Shown here: in pieces, positions 53,139 to 62,267 of the stretch | How positions within the stretch are numbered: position 1 is the first letter of the stretch | Layout of the letters: each line of letters opens with the position of its first letter | Origin: Phaeobacter sp. G2 | Lineage (GTDB): Bacteria; Pseudomonadota; Alphaproteobacteria; Rhodobacterales; Rhodobacteraceae | DNA: 64,000 nt | Direction of reading: 5' to 3' | Assembly (NCBI GenBank): GCA_025163595.1 | Contig: CP104101.1 | Span: forward strand, 135,095-199,094 | Made by a program: the position numbers and the translations under genes | The notes under the pieces: model-generated | What the model was told of the DNA's origin: nothing | Databases searched by the model: none | The model's input: only the letters and a program-made list of their open reading frames with translations

Positions 53139-53159
53139 CGGGAGGGGTGACCCCTCCCG
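53139..53159 (+). repeat. Intergenic hairpin before the helicase gene
   Basis: CGGGAGGGG (53139-53147) and CCCCTCCCG (53151-53159) form a perfect 9-bp stem with the 3-nt loop TGA, 55 nt before the helicase start. No T-run follows, so control of the downstream leader or attenuation is as likely as termination of parDE. Confidence 0.58.
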
Positions 53160-53213
53160 GGTGAGAGAGTGCGCGCGGGGCTTGGGGCCAACCCTCAACC
53201 TCGGAGATTGCCG

Positions 53214-56200
53214 ATGAACGCTCACCCCCATTCCGTCCCGCTTGAGATCGAGTCCGAAGCCCCAGCCCTGCCAGATACCTCGCGCTCCGCTCAACACCTG
53301 ATGCGGGCTGCAACTGCCCTCGTCCCCCAGTTCGAGGCGGGCAAAGCGATCGACGCCGCCGCCCTCCGCGCCGCGATGGAGGATGCTTTCGGCGCCAGTG
53401 ACGCCAACGGCGCCTGGGTCTGGAAAGACGCCTATGACGCCGCAGAGATCGCGCAGATCCAGATGCTTTCGCGCTACGGCGCGCTGATGCAACGCCAGGC
53501 AACCTCGCCTCAGGCATTTCTCTCGATGATCGAGCGCCTCGCCGGTTTGGCTCCGTCGCACACGCGGCGTTCTGAAGACAGCGTGCGTCTGCAACAATTC
53601 TCAACCCCCCTGCCCCTCGCGGCCATTGTCGCCCAAGCTGCGGGGTTCCGCGTTGACGATCTGGTGGTCGAGCCTTCGGCGGGCACCGGCATGCTGGCAA
53701 TTTTCGCCCGGATCGCAGGCGTGCGGTTGGCGCTGAATGAGCTTGCGGAGACCCGCCACGCTTTGTTGGGTGAACTGTTCCCCGATGCCACCGTTTCAGC
53801 CCACGATGCCGCGTCGATCGACGACCGGCTAGACCGGTCGCTCACACCCACGGTCGTGGTGATGAATCCGCCGTTTTCGGCTGCGAACCATGTCGAAGGC
53901 CGGTTCCGGCAGGCCACCAGTCAGCATGTTCTGTCCGCGCTGGCACGTCTTGCTCCGGGCGGGCGCCTTGTCGTCATCACCGGCGAGAGCTTTCGCCCGT
54001 CCACCAAGAGTTTCCAGTCGACGTTTCAGCAGATCGGCCAAAGCGCCGATGTCGTGTTTTCCGCTGCGATCGACGGCAAGGTCTTCGCGCGACACGGCAC
54101 CACGATCGACACGCGGCTTACGGTGATCGACAAGCGAGTGGGGGGCGAACAAGGGACCGCACCTATCGACATCGAGGCCGCCTATCATCCGCTCTGCGCG
54201 ACCACGGGTGATCTTCTCTCCGCGGTGCTCACCCATTGTCCCGCGCGCCGCAGCCCCCCGCCCTGCCCCACTGGCGCCGCTCTTTCGGTGCCACCTCGCC
54301 CGACCCGCACCAACCTGCATGCCCTGCGCAACGCCGCCCGCCAGGAAACCCGCGCCCTCGCCGAAGAACGCGCCAAGCATCCCTTTGACGACATCGACAC
54401 GGCCCCGCTCGACTACCTGCCGAGAGTCTGGAGCGAACCAGAGGGCGCGCTGCAGGATACGGTCTACGAAGCCTATGACCTGCAATCGATCCGGATCGAC
54501 GGCGCGGCCGCTCATCCGACCGCACTCGTGCAATCCGCGGCCATGGCCTCTGTCCCGCCGCCTGTCCCGACCTACCGCCCAATGCTGCCGAAGACCCTCG
54601 TCGCGGACGGTCTCCTCTCTGCGCCGCAGCTTGAAAGCGTCATCTATGCGGGCAATGCCCACGAGACGCACCTGAAGGGCTGGTTCAAGCGCGGCGAGAT
54701 CGAAGGCCAGCCGATGGCGTCGTCTGAGGGCGACAACGGTGCCTTTCGCCTGCGCAAGGGCTGGTTCCTGGGTGATGGCACCGGCTGCGGCAAGGGGCGG
54801 CAGGTCGCGGGTATCATCCTCGACAACTGGCTGCAGGGGCGTCGCCGCTCGGTCTGGGTCTCGAAGAGCGACAAGCTCATCGAGGATGCGCGACGCGACT
54901 GGATGGCGCTTGGGGGGCGTGAAAGCGATATCGTGCCGCTCTCGAAATTCCGCCAGGGGGGCGATATCCGTCTCCCAGAGGGCATCCTCTTCGTCACCTA
55001 TGCCACCCTGCGCTCGGCCGAACGCGACGGGAAGGCTTCGCGCCTCGACCAGGTGACGTCCTGGCTCGGTGAGGGGTTCGATGGGGTGATCGCTTTCGAT
55101 GAAAGCCACGCCATGGCGAACGCCGCCGGCGAAAAATCCGACCGTGGCGACAAAAAGGCGTCCCAGCAGGGCCTTGCGGGCCTCGCGCTGCAGAACGCCG
55201 TGCCCGACGCGCGCGTCCTCTACGTCTCGGCCACTGGGGCAACAGTCGTTAGCAATCTCGCCTACGCCTCCCGCCTCGGCCTTTGGGGCACAGGCGATTT
55301 CCCTTTTGTGACCCGCGCCGAGTTCGTCGCCGCGATGGAAGCCGGTGGCATTGCTGCCATGGAGATGATCTCGCGCGACCTGAAGGCGCTCGGGCTCTAT
55401 CTGGCGCGGTCCCTCTCCTATGCCGGGGTCGAATACGAAATGCTGGTGCATGAGCTGACGCCCGCCCAGGTCGCGATCTATGACAGCTATGCCGACGCCT
55501 ACCAGATCATCCACACCAACTTGGAGGCCGCCCTTCAGGCCTCGGGTATTTCCTCCGAGACCGGTACGCTGAACCCCCAGGCGAAATCCGCCGCGCGCTC
55601 GGCGTTTGAGAGCAACAAGCAGCGCTTCTTCAACCATCTCATCACCGCCATGAAATGCCCCTCGCTCATCCACGCGATCGAAGCGAACCTGGCGGCGGGG
55701 CATTCGGCCGTGATTCAGGTGGTCTCGACCAGCGAGGCGGTGATGGAACGTCGCCTTGAAGAGATCCCTCCCTCGGAGTGGGACGATCTGCAGGTCGATT
55801 TTACGCCCAGGGAAAACATCATGGACTATCTGATGCATTCCTTCCCGACGCAGCTTTTCGAGCCTTACACCGACGAGAACGGCGATCTGCGTTCCCGCCC
55901 CGCCCTCGATGGCGACGGCAATCCCATCATCTGCCGCGAGGCGGAGCGGCGGCGGGATGATCTTGTCGAGCATCTTGGTGCGCTCGCCCCGGTGCAGGGC
56001 GCGCTCGACCAGATCCTCTGGCATTTCGGCGGGGAGGCGGTGGCCGAGGTCACCGGACGCAAGCGGCGCATCGTAAAAACGCGTGAGGGGCGGCTCAAGG
56101 TCGAAAACCGTCCTGCCTCCTCCAACCTTGGCGAGACGCAGGCCTTCATGGACGACGCCAAGCGCATCCTGATCTTCTCCGATGCCGGTGGCACTGGGCG

Positions 56201-57611
56201 CAGCTACCATGCCGATCTTGGTGCGAAGAACCAGCGCCTCCGCGTTCACTATCTGCTGGAGCCCGGCTGGAAGGCAGACAATGCGATCCAGGGGCTGGGG
56301 CGCACCAACCGCACCAACCAGGCGCAGCCGCCGCTCTTCCGCCCCGTTGCCACAGACGTGAAGGGTGAGAAGCGGTTTCTCTCCACCATCGCGCGCCGCC
56401 TCGACACGCTCGGGGCCATCACCAAGGGGCAGCGCGAGACCGGGGGTCAGAACATGTTCCGCGCCGAGGACAACCTCGAGAGCCCCTATGCGCGGGCGGC
56501 GCTGCGGCAGTTCTTCTACAAGCTGCGCGCGGGCAAGATCGAGGCCTGCTCCTACGCCAAATTCCAGGAGATAACTGGGCTGACGCTCGATGAGGCGGAT
56601 GGCACGATGAAGGAAAACCTGCCGCCGATCCAGCAGTTCCTGAACCGCTGTCTCGCGCTCCGCATCGACATGCAGGACGCAATTTTCGAAGCTTTTGGCG
56701 GATTCCTCTCGGCCATCATCGAAGATGCGCGCCAGGCGGGAACGCTCGATGTCGGGCTAGAGACCCTGCGCGCGGAAAAATTCGAGATTGTTGATCGCAA
56801 AGTGATTTTCGAGCATGAGGCGACGGGGGCAACGGCCACCGCCCTGACCGTGGAGCGCACGGATCGCAACGACCCGCTGACCCTGCCCCGCGTGAAAGCC
56901 ATCTGCGCCGACACAAAAGGCGCGACGCTGTGCTGGAACAAGACCTCTAAACGCGCGGCCCTGATGGTGAAGGCGCCGGCCTTCATGGACGAGGATGGCG
57001 TGCCGATCCTGCGGGTGAAACTGCTGCGGCCAATGGCGACCGAGCTCTTCGCGCTCTCTGAGTTCTCAAAATCGCATTGGGTAGAGGTCGATGACGCGAT
57101 GTTCGAACAGCTCTGGCAGGCCGAGGTCGACGCCGTGCCGGAGTTCACCACCTCGAAGATCACGCTGATCTGCGGCCTCCTTCTGCCGATCTGGGATCGG
57201 CTGCCCGCCGACAACATGCGCATCTACCGCCTGCAGACCGAGGATGGAGAACGCGCCATCGGCCGTCTGGTCAGCCAGGAGCAACTCCTGAACGTCTACG
57301 CGCGGCTCGGGCTCGATTGTCAGATCGAGATGACGCCGCAAGAGGTCTTCGCAGCGGTCATGGACGCGAAGACGACCCTCAGCCTGCTCGGTGGCTATCA
57401 GCTGCGCCGGTCGCTGGTCATGGGACAATCAAGGCTCGAACTCATCGGTGCGTCGGGTTCGGCCTTGCCCGGTTTGAAAGCCTTGGGCTGTTTCACCGAG
57501 GTGATCCAGTGGAAGACGCGGGTGTTCATCCCGGTGGATGGCACCGAGGCGCTGGCTCGCGTGCTCGCCGCGCATCCGGTTGGCGCCAACGCCGCGGATG
57601 CCGCCGTATGA
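53214..57611 (+). CDS. DarB-like bifunctional DNA methyltransferase / Strawberry-notch-type helicase
   Basis: A 1465-residue protein. The N-terminal N6-adenine methyltransferase-like domain has QQFSTP (127-132), EPSAGTGML (153-161) and the catalytic NPPF (218-221). The C-terminal half is an SF2 helicase of the Strawberry-notch type: Walker A GDGTGCGKG (520-528), DESH (629-632) and motif VI QGLGRTNRTNQ (1026-1036). Phage P1 DarB combines the same two activities and protects DNA from type I restriction; an anti-restriction role is inferred from that likeness. The ATG at 53214 is downstream of CGGAGATTG. The next gene overlaps by 4 nt. Confidence 0.88.
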   Translation: MNAHPHSVPLEIESEAPALPDTSRSAQHLMRAATALVPQFEAGKAIDAAALRAAMEDAFGASDANGAWVWKDAYDAAEIAQIQMLSRYGALMQRQATSPQAFLSMIERLAGLAPSHTRRSEDSVRLQQFSTPLPLAAIVAQAAGFRVDDLVVEPSAGTGMLAIFARIAGVRLALNELAETRHALLGELFPDATVSAHDAASIDDRLDRSLTPTVVVMNPPFSAANHVEGRFRQATSQHVLSALARLAPGGRLVVITGESFRPSTKSFQSTFQQIGQSADVVFSAAIDGKVFARHGTTIDTRLTVIDKRVGGEQGTAPIDIEAAYHPLCATTGDLLSAVLTHCPARRSPPPCPTGAALSVPPRPTRTNLHALRNAARQETRALAEERAKHPFDDIDTAPLDYLPRVWSEPEGALQDTVYEAYDLQSIRIDGAAAHPTALVQSAAMASVPPPVPTYRPMLPKTLVADGLLSAPQLESVIYAGNAHETHLKGWFKRGEIEGQPMASSEGDNGAFRLRKGWFLGDGTGCGKGRQVAGIILDNWLQGRRRSVWVSKSDKLIEDARRDWMALGGRESDIVPLSKFRQGGDIRLPEGILFVTYATLRSAERDGKASRLDQVTSWLGEGFDGVIAFDESHAMANAAGEKSDRGDKKASQQGLAGLALQNAVPDARVLYVSATGATVVSNLAYASRLGLWGTGDFPFVTRAEFVAAMEAGGIAAMEMISRDLKALGLYLARSLSYAGVEYEMLVHELTPAQVAIYDSYADAYQIIHTNLEAALQASGISSETGTLNPQAKSAARSAFESNKQRFFNHLITAMKCPSLIHAIEANLAAGHSAVIQVVSTSEAVMERRLEEIPPSEWDDLQVDFTPRENIMDYLMHSFPTQLFEPYTDENGDLRSRPALDGDGNPIICREAERRRDDLVEHLGALAPVQGALDQILWHFGGEAVAEVTGRKRRIVKTREGRLKVENRPASSNLGETQAFMDDAKRILIFSDAGGTGRSYHADLGAKNQRLRVHYLLEPGWKADNAIQGLGRTNRTNQAQPPLFRPVATDVKGEKRFLSTIARRLDTLGAITKGQRETGGQNMFRAEDNLESPYARAALRQFFYKLRAGKIEACSYAKFQEITGLTLDEADGTMKENLPPIQQFLNRCLALRIDMQDAIFEAFGGFLSAIIEDARQAGTLDVGLETLRAEKFEIVDRKVIFEHEATGATATALTVERTDRNDPLTLPRVKAICADTKGATLCWNKTSKRAALMVKAPAFMDEDGVPILRVKLLRPMATELFALSEFSKSHWVEVDDAMFEQLWQAEVDAVPEFTTSKITLICGLLLPIWDRLPADNMRIYRLQTEDGERAIGRLVSQEQLLNVYARLGLDCQIEMTPQEVFAAVMDAKTTLSLLGGYQLRRSLVMGQSRLELIGASGSALPGLKALGCFTEVIQWKTRVFIPVDGTEALARVLAAHPVGANAADAAV

Positions 57612-58654
57612 GCGCGCGGCGCAGTATCGCAGACCTCTCGGCCGATCTGGCAGACCGGGCCGAGGGTTTCTGCCGCCAGTATTTTCCCGAGGGGCGCAAG
57701 CAGGGCAACTATTGGCAGGTTGGCGATACCTCGGGCGCAAAGGGTCGGAGCCTCGCCGTCCGCCTCCAGGCGGAAGGTGGTCGCAAGGCCGGGTCCTGGC
57801 AAGATTTCGCGACGGGTGAATATGGCGACCTGATCGACCTGCTGCAGGAACGGCTTGGATCGGTGACGCTCAAGGAAACGCTGAGGGAGGCTCGATCCTT
57901 CCTCGGCGAAGCCCCCTGCCCTGCCGAGTCTCGTTCTACTCGAAAGGCTGAGCGCCCGGATGCAGCCTCCAGCAAACGCATCGCGCGGGCGCGGAAGCTC
58001 TTTGCCGCTGGCAAGCCGGTCCTTGGCACCTTGGCCGCCACCTATCTGCAAGGGCGCAGCATCACACGGCTTGGCCCGGCCCTCCGCTATCACCCGCGGG
58101 TCTTCCTGCGGCCGGGCGAGGACGACCCTGATCTGCCGCAAAGGGCCCCTGCCCTGCTCGCGAAGATCACCGACAATCGCGGCCAGATCACCGGATGCGC
58201 AAGGGTCTATCTCGACCCCTCCACCGGCGGTTTGGCCGAGATCGAGAGCCCGAAGCGGATCCTCGGACAGCTGCACGGCCATGCCATCCGCTTCTGGTCC
58301 GGCACCGGGCGCACTGATCTCATCGTCGCGGAAGGTCTCGAGAACACCCTCTCGGTCGGAACCGCCCTGCCAGAATTCGATCTCGCCTCCTGTCTCACCG
58401 CCACCCATCTCGGCCTCTTCATCCCGCCGCCGGGCATCACGCGCATCTGGATCGCGCGGGACAATGACGAAGCTGGATGTAACGCATCAAGGAGATTGCG
58501 TAACCAACTGGAATCTCTTGAAATTGCCTGCGGTGATCTCGTGCTGGCCATGGGGGATTTCAACGACGATCTGCGGGCATTTGGCAGAGATGCGCTGCGC
58601 TGGTCTCTGTTAGGGGCCATGAAAGTACAAGGTCTGGAGATCGAGGACGACTGA
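57608..58654 (+). CDS. Toprim-domain protein (DUF7146/primase-like)
   Basis: A 348-residue protein with an N-terminal CHC2-less primase-like DUF7146 region and a C-terminal Toprim domain: LIVAEGLENTLSV with catalytic Glu242, and ARDNDEAG with Asp285 and Asp287. The N-terminus has GNYWQVGDTSGAKGRSLAVRL (abridged), common in phage and plasmid primase-like proteins. Start is ATG at 57608, overlapping the helicase stop as ATGA. Roles in plasmid replication or in the same protection system are possible. Confidence 0.87.
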   Translation: MSARRSIADLSADLADRAEGFCRQYFPEGRKQGNYWQVGDTSGAKGRSLAVRLQAEGGRKAGSWQDFATGEYGDLIDLLQERLGSVTLKETLREARSFLGEAPCPAESRSTRKAERPDAASSKRIARARKLFAAGKPVLGTLAATYLQGRSITRLGPALRYHPRVFLRPGEDDPDLPQRAPALLAKITDNRGQITGCARVYLDPSTGGLAEIESPKRILGQLHGHAIRFWSGTGRTDLIVAEGLENTLSVGTALPEFDLASCLTATHLGLFIPPPGITRIWIARDNDEAGCNASRRLRNQLESLEIACGDLVLAMGDFNDDLRAFGRDALRWSLLGAMKVQGLEIEDD

Positions 58655-58952
58655 CCGCCAACCTCCCTGGGGATGTCCGACAGGACAAAGGTTCCGCGGG
58701 CTTGCTCTGATCCCGTTTGGATAAGGGGAGCGATGGACCGGCGGGTCGGGGCAGAGCGCCCCTCGCCCGGGCAGCAATGCGCCCCGCACCAGAAAATTCC
58801 CCTGCCCCTTCGGGCCATTCCTCGCGGGACCAATTTTCCGGCCCTGGGCGCATTCTCCGCTGCGCTCCGATCCTGACGGATGCGGCCCGGTCGCCGCTGG
58901 TCCTGATATCGCCCCATCCAAATTGGGTCAGATCAAACAGAGGAACCAGACA
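58655..58952. other. GC-rich intergenic region without a gene
   Basis: About 300 bases, rich in G and C, with no coherent frame on either strand. It holds several short inverted segments but no hairpin as clean as those before the small genes. The Shine-Dalgarno-like GAGGAA of the next gene is at its right end. Confidence 0.5.
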
Positions 58953-59864
58953 ATGCCCCATCAGACAGACATCCAAGAGGAGACCGGCGTGACCTCCGCC
59001 ATCCTCGACCACCTCGCACTTCACGGCGCAACACCGGGACCCGGCGAGACCGATCACCGCCCCCTGCCCCAACCTGATGAGGTCGAGCTCGCCATGGCGA
59101 CCCTCTTCGACACCACCATCGGCCTTCTCAACGGTAGCCAGTTGGAAGACAATCTCGAAGAGATGCTCTGGTCCCTGACCTCGATCTTCCATCGCCGGCT
59201 TGCCCATATCCAGAAGCTCCTGGACGACAACGAATTCGAGGTCCGGGAAAGTTTGGGCGTACAGGACGGCTCCGAGGTCGCCTCGGTCGAGCTCGAGCGC
59301 CTCCAGATGATCGGGCTCAAGCTCTGGGACCATCGTGACGCCTTCGAACAGATGCGCGATCTGGCCGTGGACCACTTCTCGGCCGCCACCGGTTCGCCTT
59401 GGCTGCCCCGCACCGGTTCACGCGTCTCGCATCGCGGCCTGACCTCCGCCGTGGTGGACAGCCGGGCCTATCTTTCGGCCAAGCGCCGCAAGGAGACAGA
59501 GGTACACTGCCCCGAAGGCACGCGGATCGCGTTCTCGGGCGGGGACTATCAGGCCTACGACCTGATCTGGTCCGTCCTCGATGCCACCCTTGCGAAATAT
59601 CCCGACATGGTGCTGCTGCACGGCGGTACGCCCAAAGGTGCCGAGATGATCGCGGCCCGCTGGGCAGATACCCGTGGCGTTACCCAAGTGGTCTTCAAGC
59701 CCGACTGGAAGAGCCACGGCAAGGCCGCCCCCTTCAAGCGCAACGACAAGATGCTCGAAACCATGCCACAGGGTCTGATTGCCACGCCCGGTTCGGGCAT
59801 CACCGAGAACATCGTCGACAAGGCCCGCAAGCTCGGAATCCGCATCAAGAGGATCGGGGCTTAG
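58953..59864 (+). CDS. DUF2493-domain protein
   Basis: A 303-residue protein with a helical N-terminal part (residues 1-150) and a C-terminal DUF2493 domain (about 190-295) containing RIAFSGGDYQAYDLIWSVLDAT (abridged), LLHGGTPKGAEMIAARWA and VVFKPDWKSHGKAAPFKRN (abridged). The Rossmann-like DUF2493 fold is related to nucleotide- or DprA/SLOG-like binding proteins; the biochemical role is unknown. The ATG at 58953 has GAGGAA 8 nt upstream; a TTG at 58923 is rejected. Confidence 0.88.
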   Translation: MPHQTDIQEETGVTSAILDHLALHGATPGPGETDHRPLPQPDEVELAMATLFDTTIGLLNGSQLEDNLEEMLWSLTSIFHRRLAHIQKLLDDNEFEVRESLGVQDGSEVASVELERLQMIGLKLWDHRDAFEQMRDLAVDHFSAATGSPWLPRTGSRVSHRGLTSAVVDSRAYLSAKRRKETEVHCPEGTRIAFSGGDYQAYDLIWSVLDATLAKYPDMVLLHGGTPKGAEMIAARWADTRGVTQVVFKPDWKSHGKAAPFKRNDKMLETMPQGLIATPGSGITENIVDKARKLGIRIKRIGA

Positions 59865-59893
59865 GCCCTGGTACATTCCGACGTAGCGGTTCG

Positions 59894-59960
59894 AATGCGG
59901 ACATCGGATCTGAGTAGTGGCAATGACCGGACTGCGGGACAGAGCTGCCATTCGCTGCGG
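59894..59960. repeat. Intergenic repeat element A
   Basis: AATGCGGACAT (59894-59904) begins a stretch ending GAGCTGCCATTCGCTGCGG (to 59960). Both parts recur in element B after the MFS gene. The element lies between the DUF2493 gene and the divergent LysR-MFS pair, on the left of the inserted unit. It lacks the inverted second end seen in B. Confidence 0.62.
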
Positions 59961-59987
59961 CTGCTCCAAAGGCAGCTTTAGAACGAA

Positions 59988-60860
59988 CTATGAGTCCAGG
60001 TCCTTTTTGAGCCATTTGACAAAGGTTGAGACTGCCGGTCTTTCAAACTTCTCGGCAAGTGCGACAGCATAATATGCAAAGGCGGTCGGCCATGCGGCAC
60101 CCAATGCGCGCACCAACTGCCCTGAAGCCAAGCCCTCGTTCACGTAGACATCATTCAACAATGCCAATCCCTGACCGTCGATCACTGCCTTAACCGTTAA
60201 AAAGTCGTTGCCGTATTGTGTGCCGTAGGTCGCGCCGCTGGCCTCAATGCCCTGCGCCTCAAACCAGATCGACCAATCCTTACCTGTGGCATCGGGCAAT
60301 AAACTATACCGCAGACAGTCAGATGGGTTTTCAAGCGGGCCAAGGCGGTCCAAGAGCTTGGGACTGGCGACAAGCATCAGCTCTGGAGAACATAGCCATT
60401 CGGACTGCAGTCCCGGATAGTCGCCAAGACCATGGCGGATCGCCAGATCAACGGGTTCTGACCTGAGGTTCACCAATCGGTCTTCGGTTTCGACCGAAAC
60501 TTTGATTGCTGAATGCGCCTCTGCAAACCGCCCTAGACTGGAAACAAGCATGGAATGGGCAAAAGTCGCCGATGTGGTGATCCGCAGCTTGTGACCGAGA
60601 CCAACAAAGTGTTTTTCGTGAGCTGCTTCAATCGTCGAGAACGCCCTACTGACGTCTGATTGAAGCGCAAGACCTGCCGTCGTGAGTGCGATTCCATTTT
60701 TACTACGGGTGAAGAGACGTACCCCGTGGCGCTCCTCGACTGCACTGATGCGTTGACTGATCGCACCCGGCGTCACGCCAAGTTCGTGCGCGGCGTCCTG
60801 CATTGCGCCTGCGCGTGCGACGACGTGGAATGTGTAGAGGTCCTGGATGCGAAGTGCCAT
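59988..60860 (-). CDS. LysR-family transcriptional regulator (GcvA-like)
   Basis: A 290-residue LTTR. The N-terminal winged helix has GAMQDAAHELGVTPGAISQRISAVEE (abridged) with LFTRSKNGIALT, and the C-terminal effector domain is that of GcvA-type regulators. It is divergent from the MFS gene with 93 nt between the starts, so it probably controls that exporter or importer. The lower GC content, compared with the plasmid genes on both sides, suggests separate acquisition of the pair. Confidence 0.93.
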   Translation of the reverse strand: MALRIQDLYTFHVVARAGAMQDAAHELGVTPGAISQRISAVEERHGVRLFTRSKNGIALTTAGLALQSDVSRAFSTIEAAHEKHFVGLGHKLRITTSATFAHSMLVSSLGRFAEAHSAIKVSVETEDRLVNLRSEPVDLAIRHGLGDYPGLQSEWLCSPELMLVASPKLLDRLGPLENPSDCLRYSLLPDATGKDWSIWFEAQGIEASGATYGTQYGNDFLTVKAVIDGQGLALLNDVYVNEGLASGQLVRALGAAWPTAFAYYAVALAEKFERPAVSTFVKWLKKDLDS

Positions 60861-60953
60861 TCATCACTTTAGATCAGCTAAAGTTATTTGACCAGTTTCT
60901 CGTTCGTCAAAACGCAAGTTACGTGGCATTTCGCGAGGACAAGGAGATACACC

Positions 60954-62183
60954 ATGTCAGCAACCACATCCGCCCAACCACGCCAGAACTGGACCGTTGT
61001 CATCTTCGGGTTCCTGGCACTGTCGCTCGCCTTCTCCAGCCGAGCCGCCCTTGGATTGATCATGCCTGTTTGGCAAACCGAGTTCGGGTGGACCAGTAGT
61101 TATATCTCTAGCGTCGGAGCGGCAGCGCTCTTGATTATGGCTATTGTTGCCCCATTTGCAGGGCGCTTGGTGGATCGTCGCGGATCGCAGTTCACACTCA
61201 ACCTGGGCATGGGATTGCTAGGGGTCGGCTGTGCAATCGTGGCACTAATGAACGGCAAGCTGATGTTCGTCATCGGCTTTGCCGGGTTCTGTGCCATCGG
61301 CTTTGGAATTGTCGCGACCCATGTTGTGGCCACGGCAGTCACCCGCATCTTTTCCGACAATCAGGGGCTGGCGACAGGGATTGGCACATCAGGTGCGACG
61401 GGTGGTCAATTTCTGATCGTCCCTTTGATCGCAGCGCTATTGGCATTTGCAAGCTGGCGCTGGAGCTTTGGTGCCTTATCGCTTGCGAGCCTCGCGTTGA
61501 TCCCATGCATTCGGATGAGCATGCGACCAGATATGTCATCAAACGAAGCCGAAGGGCGAAAAGACGACCCATCAACAATGCGGCAGGACTTCACCTCCAT
61601 TGTACGACAGCCTGCCTTTCATCTCCTGTTTTGGAGCTTTCTGATTTGTGGGTTTACGACGACTGGCGTCGTTGAAACACATTTGCTGCCCTTTGCGGCA
61701 TTCTGTGGATTTCCACCCATTCCAAGTGCAACCGCCTATGGTTTGCTGTCCCTCGTCAACCTCATCGGCATGATAGCTGCCGGTTGGCTCACGGATCGTG
61801 TCAATCGTCCGATGTTGCTGGCAGCAATATACATGCTGCGGGCGCTGACATTCATCCTACTCGGCAGCATTCCCGGAACATCTATTGAAATGCTGTTCTT
61901 GTTCGCCGTTCTGTTTGGCGCGGTCGACTATTCGACAGTTCCCGTCACGGCCAGTTTGGTCGCGAGCCATGTTGGGATCAAAACGATGGGTCTCGCTATG
62001 GGTTTGATCTCTGCAGGCCACGCCCTCGGCGGGGCAATGGGTGCGTTCGCTGGCGGCTATATCTTTACCGCGACACAGACCTACACCCTTGTCTGGACAG
62101 GCTCAGTTTGGTTGGCAGTCGGGGCCGGAGCGTTGGCGTTGTTTTTGAAAGCACACCCAATAACCAAAGCTGCGGCATCTTGA
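60954..62183 (+). CDS. MFS transporter (monocarboxylate-type)
   Basis: A 409-residue MFS protein with twelve predicted membrane segments and the loop 2-3 motif GRLVDRRGSQ. The N-terminal ALGLIMPVWQTEFGW and the loop pattern resemble monocarboxylate/oxalate-formate MFS carriers. AAGGAGATACACC before the ATG at 60954 is a strong ribosome site. Divergent from the LysR gene. The ligand is unknown. Its stop abuts intergenic element B. Confidence 0.92.
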   Translation: MSATTSAQPRQNWTVVIFGFLALSLAFSSRAALGLIMPVWQTEFGWTSSYISSVGAAALLIMAIVAPFAGRLVDRRGSQFTLNLGMGLLGVGCAIVALMNGKLMFVIGFAGFCAIGFGIVATHVVATAVTRIFSDNQGLATGIGTSGATGGQFLIVPLIAALLAFASWRWSFGALSLASLALIPCIRMSMRPDMSSNEAEGRKDDPSTMRQDFTSIVRQPAFHLLFWSFLICGFTTTGVVETHLLPFAAFCGFPPIPSATAYGLLSLVNLIGMIAAGWLTDRVNRPMLLAAIYMLRALTFILLGSIPGTSIEMLFLFAVLFGAVDYSTVPVTASLVASHVGIKTMGLAMGLISAGHALGGAMGAFAGGYIFTATQTYTLVWTGSVWLAVGAGALALFLKAHPITKAAAS

Positions 62184-62267
62184 AATGCGGACATTCAGTC
62201 GCTTCGCAACATCCGGTAAAGTGGGCTCTGAGCCGCCATTCGCCGCGCAAACTCTCAATGTCCGCAT
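62184..62267. repeat. Intergenic repeat element B with 11-bp terminal inverted repeats
   Basis: ATGCGGACATT (62185-62195) and AATGTCCGCAT (62257-62267) are perfect inverted ends of an 83-bp element that also holds GAGCCGCCATTCGCCGCG. The right part of element A (59894-59960) shares GAGC-GCCATTCGC-GCG and the left end. Elements of this look, with AATGTCCGC and GCCATTCG parts, are dispersed between genes in many Rhodobacterales; the mobility is not shown. It directly follows the MFS stop. Confidence 0.72.

Noticed and set aside
53829..56249. Minus-strand open frame of 806 codons
   Set aside because: It is a GC-skew shadow inside the helicase gene, whose methyltransferase and helicase motifs are all on the plus strand.
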